In this document: piece by piece, positions 35,801-47,678 of the stretch
Layout: each line of letters starts with the position of its first letter
Numbering within the stretch: the first letter of the stretch is position 1
NCBI GenBank assembly: GCA_022829145.1
Contig: CM040745.1
Location: 14,681,501 to 14,745,500, forward strand
Reading direction: 5' to 3'
Source of the DNA: Albula goreensis
Lineage: Eukaryota > Chordata > Actinopteri > Albuliformes > Albulidae
DNA length: 64,000 nucleotides
The notes under the pieces: generated by a model
Seen by the model: only the letters and a program-made list of their open reading frames with translations
Database searches by the model: none
What the model was told of the DNA's origin: nothing
Made by a program: the position numbers and the translations under genes

Positions 35801-38800
35801 TAGTTCAGGCTCCACCTCTGCGTTTAGTTAAGGCTGATTGGGCTGAACACAGGCATTGCCAGAGTCGAGCGGTTACAGAGCAAACACAGCATTGCTCCCC
35901 CTACTGGAAACACTGACCCTCTAGACCAAAAGCTGCTCACCTTCAGTCTTAACTGTCTGGGAGTGTGCATCTGGTGTATAGTAGGTATGGACAAGCAGCG
36001 GATTGTGAGAGAGTGTGTACAGTGTATGTTTGGTATGGCAATGTAGCAGTGGATTATGGGAATAGTCATGTGGTGAACAGTGGGCACTATGTAGATATAT
36101 TGCAGTAGATTATGCAGTTTATCTATGGCACACCGTGGGTATGCAGCTCCATGCCTGAGATGAGTCAGTGTCAGTAGGTTACTCTGGCTTATCAGGAATC
36201 AGAACGAAGGGAGTGTGAGCCAGGCAGGAAGTAGCCACGCCCCTCCTCACCATGTCAAAGTGCCTCTCACAGTAGGCGTGTCCTTTGCGTTCATAGTATG
36301 GGTGGCCCTGGAAGGGCCTTTCACACAGAGAGCATACAAAATGCTGAGAGAGGAGGAAAAGCCGGATAAGGATGAAGAGCATGAGGCAGAAGAGAATATG
36401 GAGGAGGACAACAGGTACAGACAGAGGAACATACAGATATATACAGAATATGAAGGAAAGAGGCCCAGCAGTTATGACCAGACAAACTATAGTGTCCAAG
36501 AAACAGGAAATCCATTGTAAATAGATGAATGAATTAAGACATTTAAGCATGACACACAAAAACAAGAACGGGGTGAAAAACAGTCCTAAAGAGAATTGAG
36601 GCAAGACTTGATTTGGCTATGACACAATGTAAATTTAAAAAAAAGAAATTCAAAATACATCAACATTAAAACAACCTAATTTATGGCTTTAATTCTACCA
36701 TGTAACAAACAAGCCCAAGCCCATTAACATGAGTATGTTTTACTACAGCAGGATATTAAACCACCAGTCTTTTCATTTATCATGGTATTTTATGTCCATT
36801 TTAAATAAAAGCAACTAAAACACAAATAGCTGACAGTGCCCTCACTGCTTGGACCGAAAGAACTGCACATGGCGCAATCTTGCTCTATCGATCATATGAC
36901 GCACCTCCACATGCCACTGCTTTCCCATGGCATTGACCACTCGGCCCTCAATCGGTCTCCTGCATGCACCACAGATGGGCACACCCATTTTATCATGGCA
37001 CGGCAGGCAGTACAGCTCACCCTTCAGCTCACGGGCATCCGCTGTTAGCTCCTTACTGCAGGGGAGGGAGGGCAAGAGAGAGGAGGGAATGGAGCAGAGA
37101 AGGATAGGAAGTGGGAACAAAGGAGGGAGAGAAGACAGAAAGGAGTGTAGGAGGAAACAGAAGAGCAGGGAGGGGAGAAGAGTCCAGGGAACATTTTTAT
37201 CTCTTGATTTAGTCCTCCAACAAATTATTCATATCCTGCATATATGATTTATGTAATGTACAAAATGTATTCAAATATCACAGATTCTCTCTTGTGACTC
37301 ATCCTTGTGCTGTACATTACAAGATCAATCTCTTCCCATATTTCTTCATAATTAAACAAACTGTTCTTTCTTAATGGTTCCTAGGAAAGAGTGGCAGGCA
37401 AAGGAGTGAGAGTAAGAATGACAGATTGAGAGAGAGAGTCATTTTTTGACTTTGCTCATTGCACAACCTCAGTATCACACCTGGTAACAAGTGCCCTTAG
37501 GCATTTCCTCTTTACACTATCCCAACTAACATGGGCAATTTCAGCCCTCCCTTTTCTCTCTACTGTGTGCGGCCATAATTGCTTTTGTTGCCTGGGGACA
37601 GATTGATGGACAGGGAGCCCCAGCTGTGGAAAACAAAACACTCTACGCCCATGTGAGGTCAGCCACAGGCCCCAGAGTCACAACACATACGGACCCACCT
37701 CTGCTCTCTCCCCCTTTATCTGAACTTTACCATGATTTTCTAGTCCCACCCTTGTGACTCTCTCTGCAGAGGTATTGTAACCAAAAGTTACAACAATACA
37801 ATACAACATGTACCATAGCAAATATAAGGGAAAATGCACCGTGATGTGTCTGTTGTACAAAACTTATTGTAAAAGAGAGAGGTGAAGTTTAGGTCTCCCC
37901 TCTGCAAAGAATAACCATTTCGTGTAATCAGACACTTCATCATGCATTATTTCATTTACACCATGGCCACTTGCCAAAGATACAAATTTTCAGACAAACA
38001 TATTCTTTTGGTCACTTGGCTACTTTTCCCATGCACAATATAAGCATGTATATTTTCATACAAAAGCTTTCTTTTGGATATTTTCCCAGGAACACGTTCA
38101 GTACTGACCCGCAGTTGGTGCAGTTGAAGTGGTCGGGGTGGTATGGGTCATTCTTGAAGATGAGTGGCTGCTCGTCGATAATGGCATGGCACTTTTGGCA
38201 GATGTACTTCCCCAGTCCCCGTGCCTTCTCCCGGTTATGGCATGGGCGACACAGGTGTCTGCAGAAGAATTGGCTGAGGAGTGAACACACTGCCCTGTGG
38301 TAGCCCTGGGAACACATGATCCGCTGGCTATCTGGCTGATTCACAGCCCAGGCCAGCTGGACTGCCAGCAAAAATAGAGGACTGTCACACCATGTATTTG
38401 AAGCAGAAAGACAAAGCACAGAACATCCTGCTAACAGCAAACATTAATTCCATCCTGTGCTGCTTCCTGAGCAGAGAGGAGCTTTGATGAGAGTCTGCAT
38501 GGTGTCTGTGGTGAGTGCGAGCAGGGAGGTGGGAACTCACCTGCCTGCATTCTTGACGAAGCCCACATCGGCCAGGACCGCCTGGCAGATGTCACAGCAG
38601 AAGCAGTCGGGATGCCAGCTGTTGTTCATGGCCTTGATCACACGGCCAATGATGAACTCCCCTGATGACCCACGTAGATGATTAATTTCAAACCCCTAAA
38701 CTTTCACACATTTCTGATTGTACCCTCTACATTCTAACCTGACCTGTTTGATAACTTTTGTAACTATGAGTTTATGGGTTTCCACACCCCTTCTTAAATT

Positions 38801-41800
38801 GTATTGTAGTAGATAATGTATTGCAATATGTAAAATGGTCTTGAATTTAGTATAAGTAGTATTATTGTACTAGTGAAAGTAGTTGGAATAGTAGTAGCAT
38901 CATTAGCAGTATTGAATAATCATCATGTTATAATGTCATAAACTGAAGATTAATTTTCCAGCACTGTAAATGAGATTTTAGTATGCCAGCTAATGATTCC
39001 ATTGTGTGCCATGACAACTGGGTTGGACTCCACACGTGCTTCCATTCATCACACTTTGACTCTGTGTATTCAGACTCTGTGCATGTTTTGGCATATCTGT
39101 GGTGTTTTACTCACCACACTGGTGGCAACAGGGAGCAAACAGCATTTGGAAGTCATGCTCACAGTACTTCCTGCCCTCAAACTGCGGAGAGAAAACAGAG
39201 GTAAGTGCAGTCAATAACACAACACACCTCACACACATAACCAACAGTCACACATAAACATGAATAACTTAATGTGCACTAATAATATACCTCATACGCA
39301 AATGAAATCACTTCATGTATAATCAGAGATTTGTTCAGAGGAAAACATCCTGATGTTTTTAAAAATCTTTTCCTTCAGTAGCAAAAGCATTCATACAAGG
39401 AACGAGACAGAGCAAAAGTTGGTGGGGGTGCAGGGGTGGGCAGTGGAGCATCTGCAGTAGATCCACCACTCTGCACTTTGAGCCAGAGCTACCAAAGGGA
39501 TTGATATGCGTTTGCTCATGGGACACTTCAAAGGAAAAGCACACATTTCATTTCCTGTGATGCGACCGCTCCTCAGGCTATGGCTTTGATGTACAATAAG
39601 GTGTCAGACAGGATATTGTTGTTTTCTGGGTACAGTCATTGTTCTGTGGCCTCTGGACACCTCCTGCTTCTGGTATGGTAAACCAGACCTGTTGGGCTCT
39701 CATTTCATTCACCTGTTGATTTGTGATCGACTCGTGTCCAAATGAAACACAGCACAGCATGAAGAAAGTTCTGATGTTCACTTTATACATGTTGGTGGTG
39801 CACATCTTTATCCCAATATATTCTTATGCTCCTTAATTAGCCATGCCTTTGAAGATATTTAGAAAGTCAACAAGACACTCCTCTATTATTCATGGATCTA
39901 ATACATTAATTCATGAGGCTTGTGCAGCTTCTACATGAAAGCAATTTTAACTAGTTCTGGCTAAACTTCCTATTATTGCTGATTTACAGGGATTCTTATA
40001 AGTCTCTCACTGGTCAGTAGCTAAATACAGCCAGAATATTCAGATGAATCCAGCCAAACGACACCTTTGCTTTAATTATGCAAAGTCAACTCAAATCAAG
40101 GTAATGTTTGCTGCCCTTCCTTCTCAGTCCCACGGCTGGTCAGTTCTTCTGTAGTGGGTGGGGCTTACCTCATAAAAGAGTCCCTCTGGAAACTGCTGGA
40201 AGCACTGGGCACAGACGAAGCACTGCTCATGGTAAAGCTCCCCATTGCTGTTGACAATCTTCTCCGCCGGAGCGAAGCCACTCTTGCAGCGCTCACAGAT
40301 GGCATTTGCCAGGGCATTTGCCATGTTGCTGTTGTTGAGAGAAAGAGGAAAAAAAACATTTATTTTATCATGTGACCAATGCTTTTATGATGGGTGAAAT
40401 CCAATTATTGCACCTGGAAAAAAGTGGAATTTCTTCAGCTCAGAAGGGGTAACAGCTATACTAATGCCAAAATTGTTCTGCCATTCACAGAAAAAAAAAA
40501 GTCCTCACTAGCCAAGACCACCATGGAGAGGTACTACTTCTGAAAGGTATATTGTGCATTGGTGGTCACAGTGCCGAGGGGTTTCTGTTATGTTACAGTT
40601 TAACAGGGATTCTGAGAGTGGCTACTTTACTTTAGCAGGGAAGACACGTATGTGGAGATTATGTATATTGGACAACCAAGGGTTAAATCATTCCATGTCC
40701 TCACAGATTCTTTGGATCTCTCCCAATGATACATCTATGACAAAGACACTCCTTAAGCTATAACCCTTAATCCTGTTGCATAAAAATGATAGGGAGGGAA
40801 AACTTTTCCATTTGTTCTCTATTAGCAAAGTATCATTTCATCAAAATAAAGACCAGAACATTCATCCAACAAGCTCAGTTTGAAAGCCAGGCATCACACT
40901 CCCACCCCATGATCCCTGAATGGAGCAACAGGACACATGAGGTCTACAGACTCTCTCATAATTTCACATGTACAGAGAAATCCTTGCAAGACAATATCAG
41001 TTTAGTGCTGGAGTTACAATCTGCGTATGAACACTTTTAAAAAGAGTCATTCAAAAAGAAGTTTTATAATGCCTTTTATTTTATCTCAAAAGCACTTCTA
41101 GAAAAGGGAGAAAAAGCACTATAGAAAAGGGAGAAGCTCATTTCACCCACTAATGGTGTGCAGAAATCTGTGTGATGCATGGTAGAACTTCTATGGCAAA
41201 CACAGTTACCCAAAATTGGCTGAGGCGGAGAGAGATTTATTGAGCTGAGCGGGGGAATAATTAAACGGAGACAGGCAGGGTCGTAACTTTGTAGCTTCTC
41301 TCCACTCTACCTCATCTACACAGGCTATGGGAGTGCATTCTAAGTGCATCAGAGACCTAAGGCCTCTAATCTCACTCCCTCTATGTACTGGCTCTTCACA
41401 AGTCCAAAATGTATTTGAATGTTTTTGTTTAAATCTGTTTTTTTTTTTAGTGTTTATTAGGTATTCCAAACAAACACTAAATATTTATATCCAGCTCCAT
41501 GTACTGTACATGTCTCATAACTCAACAAATAATAAAGCTGGTTCATGTGACTAAACCATAATTGAAGTTCTGGTAGATGTGAAAAAGTAGCTCTGTCCTG
41601 GTTCCAGAGAATTTCATTTTTTGGGCACAAAGGTTTTTGTTTGACCTGAAAATACTTTAAGTAGTCCAATAAGGAAACTGAAGCAGTGGAAAGTGAAAGT
41701 GCCGCTCCTTGGATGCATCACTTTGGCTCATTTCTGCTGGGTGGTATGAGGAGGAGGGAGGGTGATGGAAATTAGGAAGTGGTGGGTGTATTTTTTTTTT

Positions 41801-44800
41801 GTTGCAAATTTCTCCTGAAGTTGCGCAATGAAACAGAACATCATTGACGTTTTTCAGCCGAAACTATAAACCTGACAAGGTGCTGTCTCCACTTTGGCTT
41901 AATTCTGCCCAGCATCTGAAATCTGCTTAGCTAATAAATCAATGGTCAGTTTCCACCACTGATTAATTACATTCCCCTATAGATGAAACTTTTAGATTTT
42001 AATAGTTGGATAATTCCCAGGTGGTTCTTCTGTGATAAATGTAGACATAGGCTTTCTGGGCCAATCATATCCAACCTCAGAAATCTGAGGGTACACATTA
42101 GCTTGCACACTACTGAAACCAAATAATCAATGCATCCCAGACACTTTCATAGAATAAGCATCTGTGTTAACTCAAGGCTAAGCGGCTCTGGCCAATATGA
42201 GACACAGCTGCTAGAGCTGCTACACAGCATATTCACACAAGGCATTGTGATTCTTAAAACTAACAGTGACAGTGAAATAACAGCAATGGCCCTGAACCAT
42301 ATTATGAGTAACCTAGAGAATAACTGAGACTTTGGGGTGATAGGTTACATGAAATGTGAATGTGTAGCACAAGCAACTACCGCTGGACTTATTGATTTTG
42401 GAGCAGTATGGTGCCACTTACCCATTGCTCATTAAAGCTAGCCTGTAATTATTCAATTATATTTCCTAATAAAGTTCAAACTCATAACTCCAAAACATAA
42501 TTCACCAACCTTTATTCTGAACAAACTGCCTGGCCATTTATTTATTTATTTCAATTGCAACTGCATAATTTGCAATGGTAGCGGTTTACAGATCTTCACA
42601 CACATGTAACAACTCATAAACATGCCACCTCATTAACATTGCATTCCTTGCATTTGTTTTTCTTTTCTCCTCACTCTTAAATTTATGTTGCACCTCTACA
42701 GGACACAAGAATATATATAAATATGTGTTATATTGCCCTATTTTATAGGTATTGAATGTTTAAGGTTTAAGGTCCTAGGAAGACTAATTATCACCTCTTG
42801 TAGGACCTTACACAGAAGATTCCAGGCTTAAGGCAGGACCAAAGCATTCAGTAACAAAATCCAGGAAGAACTTGTTCAGTTACAGGGGTAAATAATCATC
42901 AAAAAAAAAAACACTCCACTTTACATTCAGACATGACCATTGCCTTGAATGTATCTAGTCTATACTACCAGCAGTTAATTCAAGGGAAATACCTTTCTGA
43001 CAGTCTTCTTGTATTAGGGGATGACTATAGCTCTCTCAATGTCAGTGTTAAACTGCAACAGTGAAAGAGATGAAAGGCGTCACCTAATGGGCAAGTTAAT
43101 GTTTAAGCTGCAAGAAATCCCTCTACATTCACATCTAGAGCCCTAAATCTTACTGCTGTCATTTGCCACCACTAAACAGCTTGGAGAGACTCAGAGAAAG
43201 AGATAAAGAGACAGAAAGAGAAGGAGAGGGCACATTCTGGCTTTGCTTTGTTTGGAAGATCTAAATTCCAGACTGTCTACTAAAGAATCTGTTTTACATA
43301 TACAGCAGTAATATAACACTGCTGAAACAACCTGATAAAGCGCACAGAGACTCAGAATGTCCACTTCTTCATTTCAGACGTTGGCCAAGCAGGAATGCTC
43401 ACAACGCACAGAATACAGTCACCTGCAACAGTCACAGGCAGTTTTACAACTTAACAACTTGCGAAGGAAATTAAGCTGTGAATCTTTAAACCTTCTGTAC
43501 GGAAGCTGGTGATGTAATGTCCCAACACCAGACACCTCCCTAATACTGAACCCAGGACACTCAGGGAGGACTGAGACTGGCACTGATCACCCTTAAAAGT
43601 GCTCAATGTTCCAGAATTAACAAGGTTCACCCAAAGCCTGAAAGGCGTTGGGTGACTTGTTACTGAAACAACCTGTTAATTCAGTTACCTGCATTTGATA
43701 GTTCAAACAACCTCAAAATGACTTGCATTTCATTGCTTTTGTTTACAGTTTTGAAAAGGCAAACTTTAATTTCAGTTTTACAGATAATTTGAGGGTGAGA
43801 CTGTGACTCTGGTGTACAGACATACCTTCCACAGCGCTCAATCAGTCCAAAAAGATAAAGCAAAGTTCATGGCTAACCATTAATAATTAAATGAAAACTG
43901 AGACAGTTATGGGTACAGAATTAATAGGTGCAACTGCAACTTGGAGAACCACAAAATTGCTGATATGAGGTGGTCTCCAAGCACCAAGAGTATAACATGA
44001 AACTCTCTTTTACAAGTGGTTTCACAGACCAGTACCCCACATTGTATAGACCTACCAGATGGTCAGTTTTGTGTTCCTAATATGGTCAGTTCAGTTTCCC
44101 TACTGCTGAAGAGAAAAATTCCAATGTAATTAATCTTATCAATATTCATGAATGAACATGTCAACAAATAATTCATTTGTAATGGATGTTCATCCTTGGA
44201 CAACACTTTTCATGAATATTCACAACCAGAAACTCCTGTTACCAACTGGAAACCTATTGTTAAGTAACAGCAATAATGGGTGGACCTATGTCATGGATGT
44301 TTAGAAGGTTGATACAACTCCCTTCACTTGATCGAAGCCCGGCAAGGTAGAGTCAACAGCCTATAGAATCCTTATATCACAACCTCATGAGCTGATACAC
44401 TAAAAAGAGAGCAACCTTTGGGGTTTCCATTTAAAGCCATGTGGCCCCTCCCTGGCCCAAAGAATACTGGGAGGAAATGACCAATCCCCCTGGTATTTCC
44501 ATCCCTTATCCAGGACTCCCAGAGAGAGAGAAAAAGAAAATGGCAGACTGTTTTGAATGTGTGAATGCCATTTTGTGACACCATTTCACATTCCTATGTA
44601 AGGCCAAACTGTAGCATGCTGCTCATATCCATATAAGGGTCTCCAGGGTGTGGAGGATGACCTCACACTGCAGGTCTCCATCCTGTACTCTCTCACACCA
44701 CTCACAGACACCCGTCTGAGTCCCACTGACCAATTTTGACAATTATGTGCTTCTGAACACTTGTCCTAAAACTTAATATTCAATTTTACAAGTAAATGTC

Positions 44801-46392
44801 AGGGATCACTTTTTCGCATCAAAAACATAGTTTCATTTTGACATCTGCCTAACTCACCAAAAATATTTACAAAAACACAAACTTTATGTTGACTGAGTTC
44901 AGACCTGTATGTCCAATGTGAACAGCACAACACAACTAGTTCCAAGCTGATGTCTGTGTATTGGTCCATTATTTGACTATCAAACAACATCAGAACAAAA
45001 ATCACCAATCTTAAATCATGCAAAACCAAATCTGCTGGAAGATCACATGACAAACATAACAGAAGGTGTACACATACAATAGCATGAAAGATAACATGAG
45101 CTATAGCAGAAAGTGATTCATATAATATTACCAATGTAAACTTTTATTTTTATTATTTCTGTAAAGCAACGCAGACTGCAGGACTCAATACAACTGGTAA
45201 ATTCCATGCTACAGATGTCTTACATAGTGATTATTTCTACAGAATTGACCATACATGCATAGTCTTTAAATGTTCAGATGAATAGCTCAAACTATGGATC
45301 TATCACTTGCTTCGTGACATTCTAATATAGCTATGAGAAATCACATCATTATAAAGTAATGAGAGACAGGGAAACAGGAGAAGAAAGTTTATAATATCTC
45401 AAAATATACATGTGGTGTGCTCCTCGAGAAAAATAAGCTTTACACTTGCTGTGCACAGTTTTGTTTAACCTGACATTAAATCTGCACATATTGCAGTCTG
45501 CCCAGATCTTTGCAGACTGTGTGCTCAGCTCACATGCCCAAGTTTCAGTGCACTGCAGGAAGCCAGTGAGCTAGAGTTACTATGGTGCCAGTTGTGTTTT
45601 CCCCACATAGAGAAAAAAAAACACACACACATTATGTTTATAGTTCACCAAAGTCAAAAAGCTGAAAAACATTTGGACTGGCCCTGTCTCCCGGTCTCTC
45701 TCCCCTGAGCTACTTTCCACAGGCTCACACACTTACACAGGGCTCTCGGACAGCTCCCCACCTTTCCCTGTATAATCCACTTTTTGTGCAGGACATGAGA
45801 GAATGCCACAGTTGTGCTTTCCTATGTCCAGCAGAAAAAGACACAAGAGCTTAAAAAAAACAAGCTCTGAGCTGCACACTCCCAAACAGCAAAAACTAAA
45901 ATTCCCAGGCATACAAAAAAAGATTTTAAATATTTTACAATGTTAACAATTACAATTCCAACACATCATGACCTACTACACACATATACTGCAGCTTACA
46001 CTAAAATACCATCCATTCTAGGATGCCAAGACATTAATACAATTAAATCACCCTGCTATTTCAATTAACATTTCAATGAAAAACTACATTGCCTGACTGT
46101 GTTTCCAGAATGAAATGTGTGTAAAAGACCAAGGAGATCTATCCCTGACCCTGCTGTGGACTGGGGTACCGCCATTCTACTTGCATGCCCAACATGGTGC
46201 CTGCACTTACAAGCGAGCGTAGAAGTCACAGAACTCCTTGTACACTTTAATGTCGCTCTTCCTCCTCTGTGACTTGGAGACTGGCACCTCCTCCGCCTCC
46301 CCCCCATCGCCGTAACGCAGGCCGTTTACCTCCACCTGGGGCTCCCCGTTCTCGGGGATTGAGGGGTGCAGAACACGGTTCTGAACCTCCAT
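32765..46392 (-). CDS. lims1: LIMS1 / PINCH1, five-LIM-domain adaptor (main form, 387 aa)
   Basis: Ten exons join to 1,164 nt: 46211-46392, 40169-40328, 39115-39181, 38541-38661, 38109-38258, 36905-37055, 35673-35765, 34898-34946, 34511-34586, 32765-32879. The result is 387 aa, the length I recall for the human isoform with the long N-terminus. PINCH1 binds ILK through LIM1, forms the ILK-PINCH-parvin complex at integrin adhesions, and LIM5 binds RSU1. All five LIM domains keep their Cys/His ligands. LIMS1 rather than LIMS2 is favoured by [19 protein letters not shown] and the ending LAETVGRK. An internal ATG in exon 2 (MANAL) would give the 325-aa form. Alternative exons are listed separately. 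Confidence 0.96.
33896..34034 (-). CDS. lims1: lims1 alternative terminal exon 10a
   Basis: Acceptor CATGCAG/G is followed by [19 protein letters not shown], then a longer basic tail [17 protein letters not shown] ending A-I-C-L and TAA at 33896. It is clearly homologous to exon 10b over the second zinc knuckle of LIM5 and enters in the same phase, giving a 395-aa protein. Its own AATAAA candidate is at 33677-33682, about 0.2 kb past the stop, so it could be a true terminal exon. I have a vague memory of similar tails in predicted vertebrate PINCH isoforms but cannot verify it. Confidence 0.85.
34041..34340 (-). promoter_or_regulatory. lims1: Pyrimidine-rich tract upstream of lims1 exon 10a
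   Basis: The plus strand is strongly purine-biased, mainly 34076-34210 (runs such as GGGTAGAAGAGGAGAAGGGA), so the pre-mRNA carries CU-rich sequence with many UCUU/CUCUU elements before the exon 10a acceptor. Such tracts bind PTB-family repressors; that role here is inference. Confidence 0.5.
34511..34946 (-). CDS. lims1: lims1 exons 8-9, first part of LIM5
   Basis: Exon 8 (34898-34946, 49 nt) encodes [16 protein letters not shown]. Exon 9 (34511-34586, 76 nt) encodes [18 protein letters not shown] and NTKLTL, ending AA before GTGAGT. Exon 9 can splice to either terminal exon. Confidence 0.95.
35265..35335 (+). repeat. Copy of a fish interspersed repeat (end fragment)
   Basis: TTACATTACATTACAGGCAT, then CAGACACTCTATCCAGAGCA resembles the widespread fish element with ATTACAGGCATTTGGCAGAC and GCTCTTATCCAGAGCGAC. 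It lies in lims1 intron 7. Confidence 0.6.
35673..35765 (-). CDS. lims1: lims1 exon 7b (canonical half of LIM4)
   Basis: A 93-nt exon, phase 0-0, encodes [20 protein letters not shown] and [11 protein letters not shown], identical to human LIMS1 as I recall it. It supplies the second zinc knuckle of LIM4. Acceptor TTTGCAG, donor CAG/GTAATG. Confidence 0.96.
36251..36343 (-). CDS. lims1: lims1 alternative exon 7a (second version of LIM4 half)
   Basis: A 93-nt exon, phase 0-0, encodes [20 protein letters not shown] and [11 protein letters not shown]. It has the same length, phase and zinc ligands as exon 7b, about 65% identical in protein, and lies 485 bp upstream of it. It has a good acceptor (CCTCCTCTCTCAG) and donor (ATG/GTGAGG). 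Including both would duplicate half a LIM domain, so mutually exclusive use is likely. Confidence 0.85.
36344..36440 (-). promoter_or_regulatory. lims1: Pyrimidine-rich tract upstream of lims1 exon 7a
   Basis: On the transcribed strand the intron before exon 7a is CU-rich for about 90 nt, with TTCTCTTCTGCC and TCCTCCTCTCTCAG. It could serve as an extended polypyrimidine tract or PTB-binding silencer. Confidence 0.45.
36905..37055 (-). CDS. lims1: lims1 exon 6, end of LIM3 and first half of LIM4
   Basis: Encodes [20 protein letters not shown], then [20 protein letters not shown] and [10 protein letters not shown]. It ends phase 0, able to join exon 7a or 7b. A long pyrimidine tract (transcribed strand of about 37060-37190) precedes it. 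Confidence 0.96.
37056..38108 (-). other. lims1 intron 5, about 1 kb
   Basis: The part next to exon 6 (37060-37190) is a purine tract on the plus strand. The rest is ordinary AT-rich sequence without recognisable genes. Confidence 0.5.
38109..38258 (-). CDS. lims1: lims1 exon 5, end of LIM2 and most of LIM3
   Basis: Encodes [40 protein letters not shown] and [10 protein letters not shown]. Donor GG/GTCAGT in phase 2 was fixed by the T AAG GAG start of exon 6. Confidence 0.96.
38541..38661 (-). CDS. lims1: lims1 exon 4, LIM2
   Basis: Encodes [20 protein letters not shown], then [20 protein letters not shown]. The zinc ligands are kept. Human has C-F-R-C; here it is C-F-C-C, adding a cysteine between two ligands. 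Phases fit both neighbours. Confidence 0.95.
39115..39181 (-). CDS. lims1: lims1 exon 3, end of LIM1 and start of LIM2
   Basis: A 67-nt exon encoding [20 protein letters not shown] and QCG, identical to human. Acceptor TCTCCGCAG, donor GTG/GTGAGT. Confidence 0.96.
40169..40328 (-). CDS. lims1: lims1 exon 2, LIM1 with internal MANAL start
   Basis: Encodes (x)[40 protein letters not shown] and [16 protein letters not shown]1 binds the ILK ankyrin domain. The acceptor CAACAG/C AAC ATG accepts any first exon ending in phase 2. The ATG at 40323-40325 is the start of the short 325-aa form. Confidence 0.96.
40329..46210 (-). other. lims1 intron 1 (from the 46-kb first exon), 5.9 kb, no gene seen
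   Basis: Scattered short open frames only, none with start context, splice partners or similarity that I recognise. No RNA gene or full transposon noted. Intronic enhancers are possible but cannot be read from sequence. Confidence 0.5.
46211..46392 (-). CDS. lims1: lims1 first coding exon, long N-terminus
   Basis: Opens [19 protein letters not shown], continues through [20 protein letters not shown] and ends Y-A-R-(F) before GTAAGT in phase 2. The human long isoform has matching SIPENEE-like and [16 protein letters not shown] segments. A CCCACAG directly before the ATG resembles an acceptor, so an untranslated upstream exon may exist. The frame stays open upstream to 46461, but that part has no similarity. 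Confidence 0.85.
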
Positions 46393-46526
46393 ATCTGTGG
46401 GTAATCCCAAAAGAATGAAAGGCCCGAATTCTGAAAAAAGGGGTGCTGAAATATTCCACACAGGAAAGCCAAAGCGGTGAGACTTCTCTGATCCCTCGAT
46501 CCCGGTCTACTCTCACACCAGTCCAG

Positions 46527-46557
<31 letters not shown>

Positions 46558-46900
46558 TTCTGCCCTGCTGGGCTGTGTGAGGGCTGGGCTACCCTGTCAA
46601 ATTAAAAGTCCCCCCCCACTCCCCCTACGCCCTTACAGAGCACAGCCCAGAGCAGAGAGAGGTCACTGTGTCACTGCACAGCTGCTCTGAGCTACCCTGA
46701 GAACCTCTGATCCACAGGTACACCGAGTTTATAGACTGGACTGAGGACGGGGCAGCCACCACCCTGCTGTTCAAACTGTGAGCCACGCTGACCCAGCGAG
46801 CTTATAAGGAGGTGAGAGTGAGTCCCTGGATGAGTCTGGCAGGCCTGGAGACGGAGGAAAGGGGCGGTCCTCTCTCACAGTTCTGGCGGTGTGTGTTCAA
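46393..46900 (-). promoter_or_regulatory. lims1: Probable promoter/5'UTR region of the 46-kb lims1 first exon
   Basis: GC-richer than its surroundings, with a (CT)n tract at 46535-46558 and C-rich runs near 46600. No TATA box can be assigned with confidence. Confidence 0.35.
46535..46558. repeat. (CT)n microsatellite
   Basis: About 12 CT units next to the 46-kb lims1 first exon. Confidence 0.9.
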
Positions 46901-47661
46901 CAGCTGGGGATGTCGACCCTATGGTCATCCCTCCCAGTGCCAAAAAGTGTGAAAACACCCTGTTTAGAATCTGGATTGTGAAATTCAATGGACAGCGTCT
47001 GGGAATACCAGCCTTTCCTGAATGCTGTCCCATTAATCGTGTAGCTGGTAATAACCTATTCAAATATGTACACAAGATAAATTCAATCTGATGTAATGTG
47101 ATAACCCATCAATTAAAAAGTACCATTATAACTTGTGATGCATCTATGAATGTTCTTTTGAGCAGTTAGTAGTGTTCAAGACCACCAACTCAATTACAAA
47201 GCAGTACTGGGATGAGCGCCATCAACGTGATTCGCAGCCGTTCATGTTACTAAAAACAACAATCCAGGAATTCCAGTATAGCTCAATAATTTCACTTAAG
47301 ACTCATGATCTTGAGTTCATCAAAACAGTCAGAGTATAGGAATGTATGCTGTCCCTGATGGTTCTGAATCACTTAATCATGTACTAGAAATATGGTGGGG
47401 GACTACCTGAATCTCAAGGCACTGGGATTAGGGCCAGGGTGCTTTTCCCCAGTCCATGTACTCTCTTGGTCATGTCAAACAGAGGACTTTTACACAGGAG
47501 AGACATTCTTCCCCCTACCCTGGTCTTCAGCATAGTTTCATCATTCTACAAATAGACGCCACATATAGTCTCATCTCCAAACTAGGCGCTCCAGGCAGCT
47601 GACAGCCAGAGTGTTTACAGGGAGAAGGCCAGCCCCCAGCACCTCCACCCCTCCTACCCCA

Positions 47662-47678
47662 CCCCCCCCCCCCCCCCC
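47662..47678. repeat. Poly(C) run
   Basis: Seventeen consecutive C. Prone to G-quadruplex formation on the opposite strand only as a homopolymer; probably sequencing-sensitive. Confidence 0.9.
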
